Origin: an uncultured Christensenellaceae bacterium
GTDB lineage: Bacteria > Bacillota_A > Clostridia > Christensenellales > UBA3700
Direction: 5' to 3'
DNA length: 6,388 nt
Assembly: GCA_944381335.1 (NCBI GenBank)
Contig: CALWKT010000027.1
Coordinates: 1-6,388 of the forward strand
Shown here: positions 6,133 through 6,388 of the stretch, piece by piece
How the letters are laid out: every line of letters starts with the position of its first letter
How positions within the stretch are numbered: position 1 is the stretch's first letter
Translations under genes and position numbers: made by a program
Notes under the pieces: generated by a model
The model's database searches: none
What the model saw: the letters and a program-made list of their open reading frames with translations, nothing else
What the model was told of the DNA's origin: nothing

Positions 6133-6388
6133 ATGCCAACAATCAATCAGTTGATTAGACAAGGCCGTGAAAAGCAGGTCAAGAAGAGCGTTGTTTATAG
6201 CAAGAAGCAATGCCCTCAGAAGAGCGGCGTCAGCTAGTAAGATACGACGACTTCCCCCAAAAAGCCTAACTCCGCGCTCCGCAAGATCGCAAGAGTAAGA
6301 CTGGTGAACGGTATGGAAGGTACCATCTACATTCCCGGTATCGGTCACAATCTGCAAGAGCACAGCGTCGTTCTGATAAGAGGTGGTA
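6133..6388 (+). pseudogene. rpsL: 30S ribosomal protein S12, interrupted by tandem stops and cut by the window end
   Basis: S12 lies at the decoding centre of the small subunit and controls translational accuracy. The first residues, MPTINQLIRQGREK, and the later [16 protein letters not shown] and [16 protein letters not shown] are clear S12, including the PKKPNS loop where streptomycin-resistance changes fall. Between them, CPQKSGVS is followed by TAG (6235-6237) and TAA (6238-6240) as codons 35 and 36, then DTTTS before PKKPNS. The codon count between CPQK and PKKPNS matches E. coli S12, so the frame is the same on both sides. The scrambled part is therefore several small compensating differences and not one indel. 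About 85 of some 125-140 codons are present. The promoter and Shine-Dalgarno site look fully functional. Because S12 is essential, a sequence or assembly error near a contig end is the likeliest cause; a decayed second copy is the alternative. Confidence 0.75.

Noticed and set aside
6235..6240. Stop codon reassignment or read-through to explain TAG TAA inside rpsL
   Set aside because: No other identified gene here contains in-frame TAG or TAA, RF2 (which reads UAA) is intact, and the neighbouring codons are also scrambled, so recoding would not restore a normal S12.
5980..6363. A 127-codon open frame on the - strand covering the rpsL leader and rpsL
   Set aside because: It overlaps a strong + strand promoter and clear S12 sequence; it is a shadow frame without motifs.

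Overview
The window reads as ordinary bacterial chromosome with every gene on the + strand. It carries housekeeping genes for protein export, translation termination and tRNA modification. The protein sequences look most like Clostridia (Firmicutes). The signs are a RecD2-type helicase tail, a SecA with the long clostridial-style insertion after helicase motif V, the secA-prfB pair, and a TsaD with an extended N-terminus. Ribosome binding sites are GGAG-like where present. A deep or uncultured clostridial lineage is a reasonable guess, but nothing here fixes the genus.

Layout. Bases 1-455 hold the 3' end of a recD2 helicase gene. Bases 456-736 are non-coding. They contain two terminator-like hairpins, then a good sigma-70-type promoter (TTGACG, 17 bases, TAATAT with an extended TG) and a short structured leader for secA. 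secA (737-3598) and prfB (3648-4748) follow with a 49-base gap and no terminator, so they are probably one transcript. A GC-rich hairpin sits between prfB and tsaD (4801-5883), and tsaD has no visible Shine-Dalgarno sequence. Bases 5884-6132 hold a weak terminator, a near-consensus promoter (TTGACA, 17 bases, TACAAT) and a leader of about 100 bases with a strong Shine-Dalgarno sequence. Then comes rpsL (ribosomal protein S12) from 6133, which is interrupted by tandem TAG TAA codons and cut by the window end.

Functionally, SecA drives preprotein export, RF2 releases finished chains at UGA/UAA, TsaD helps install t6A in ANN-decoding tRNAs, and S12 forms part of the decoding centre. I see no mobile element, CRISPR array, tRNA, rRNA or defence system, and no evidence for a new multi-gene system.

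Three observations stand out. First, SecA carries a six-cysteine zinc-ribbon-like insertion inside its preprotein cross-linking domain. Second, prfB is read through without the programmed +1 frameshift, and the change sits at exactly the codon pair where E. coli shifts. Third, rpsL is locally scrambled, either by sequencing or assembly error near a contig end or by true decay.
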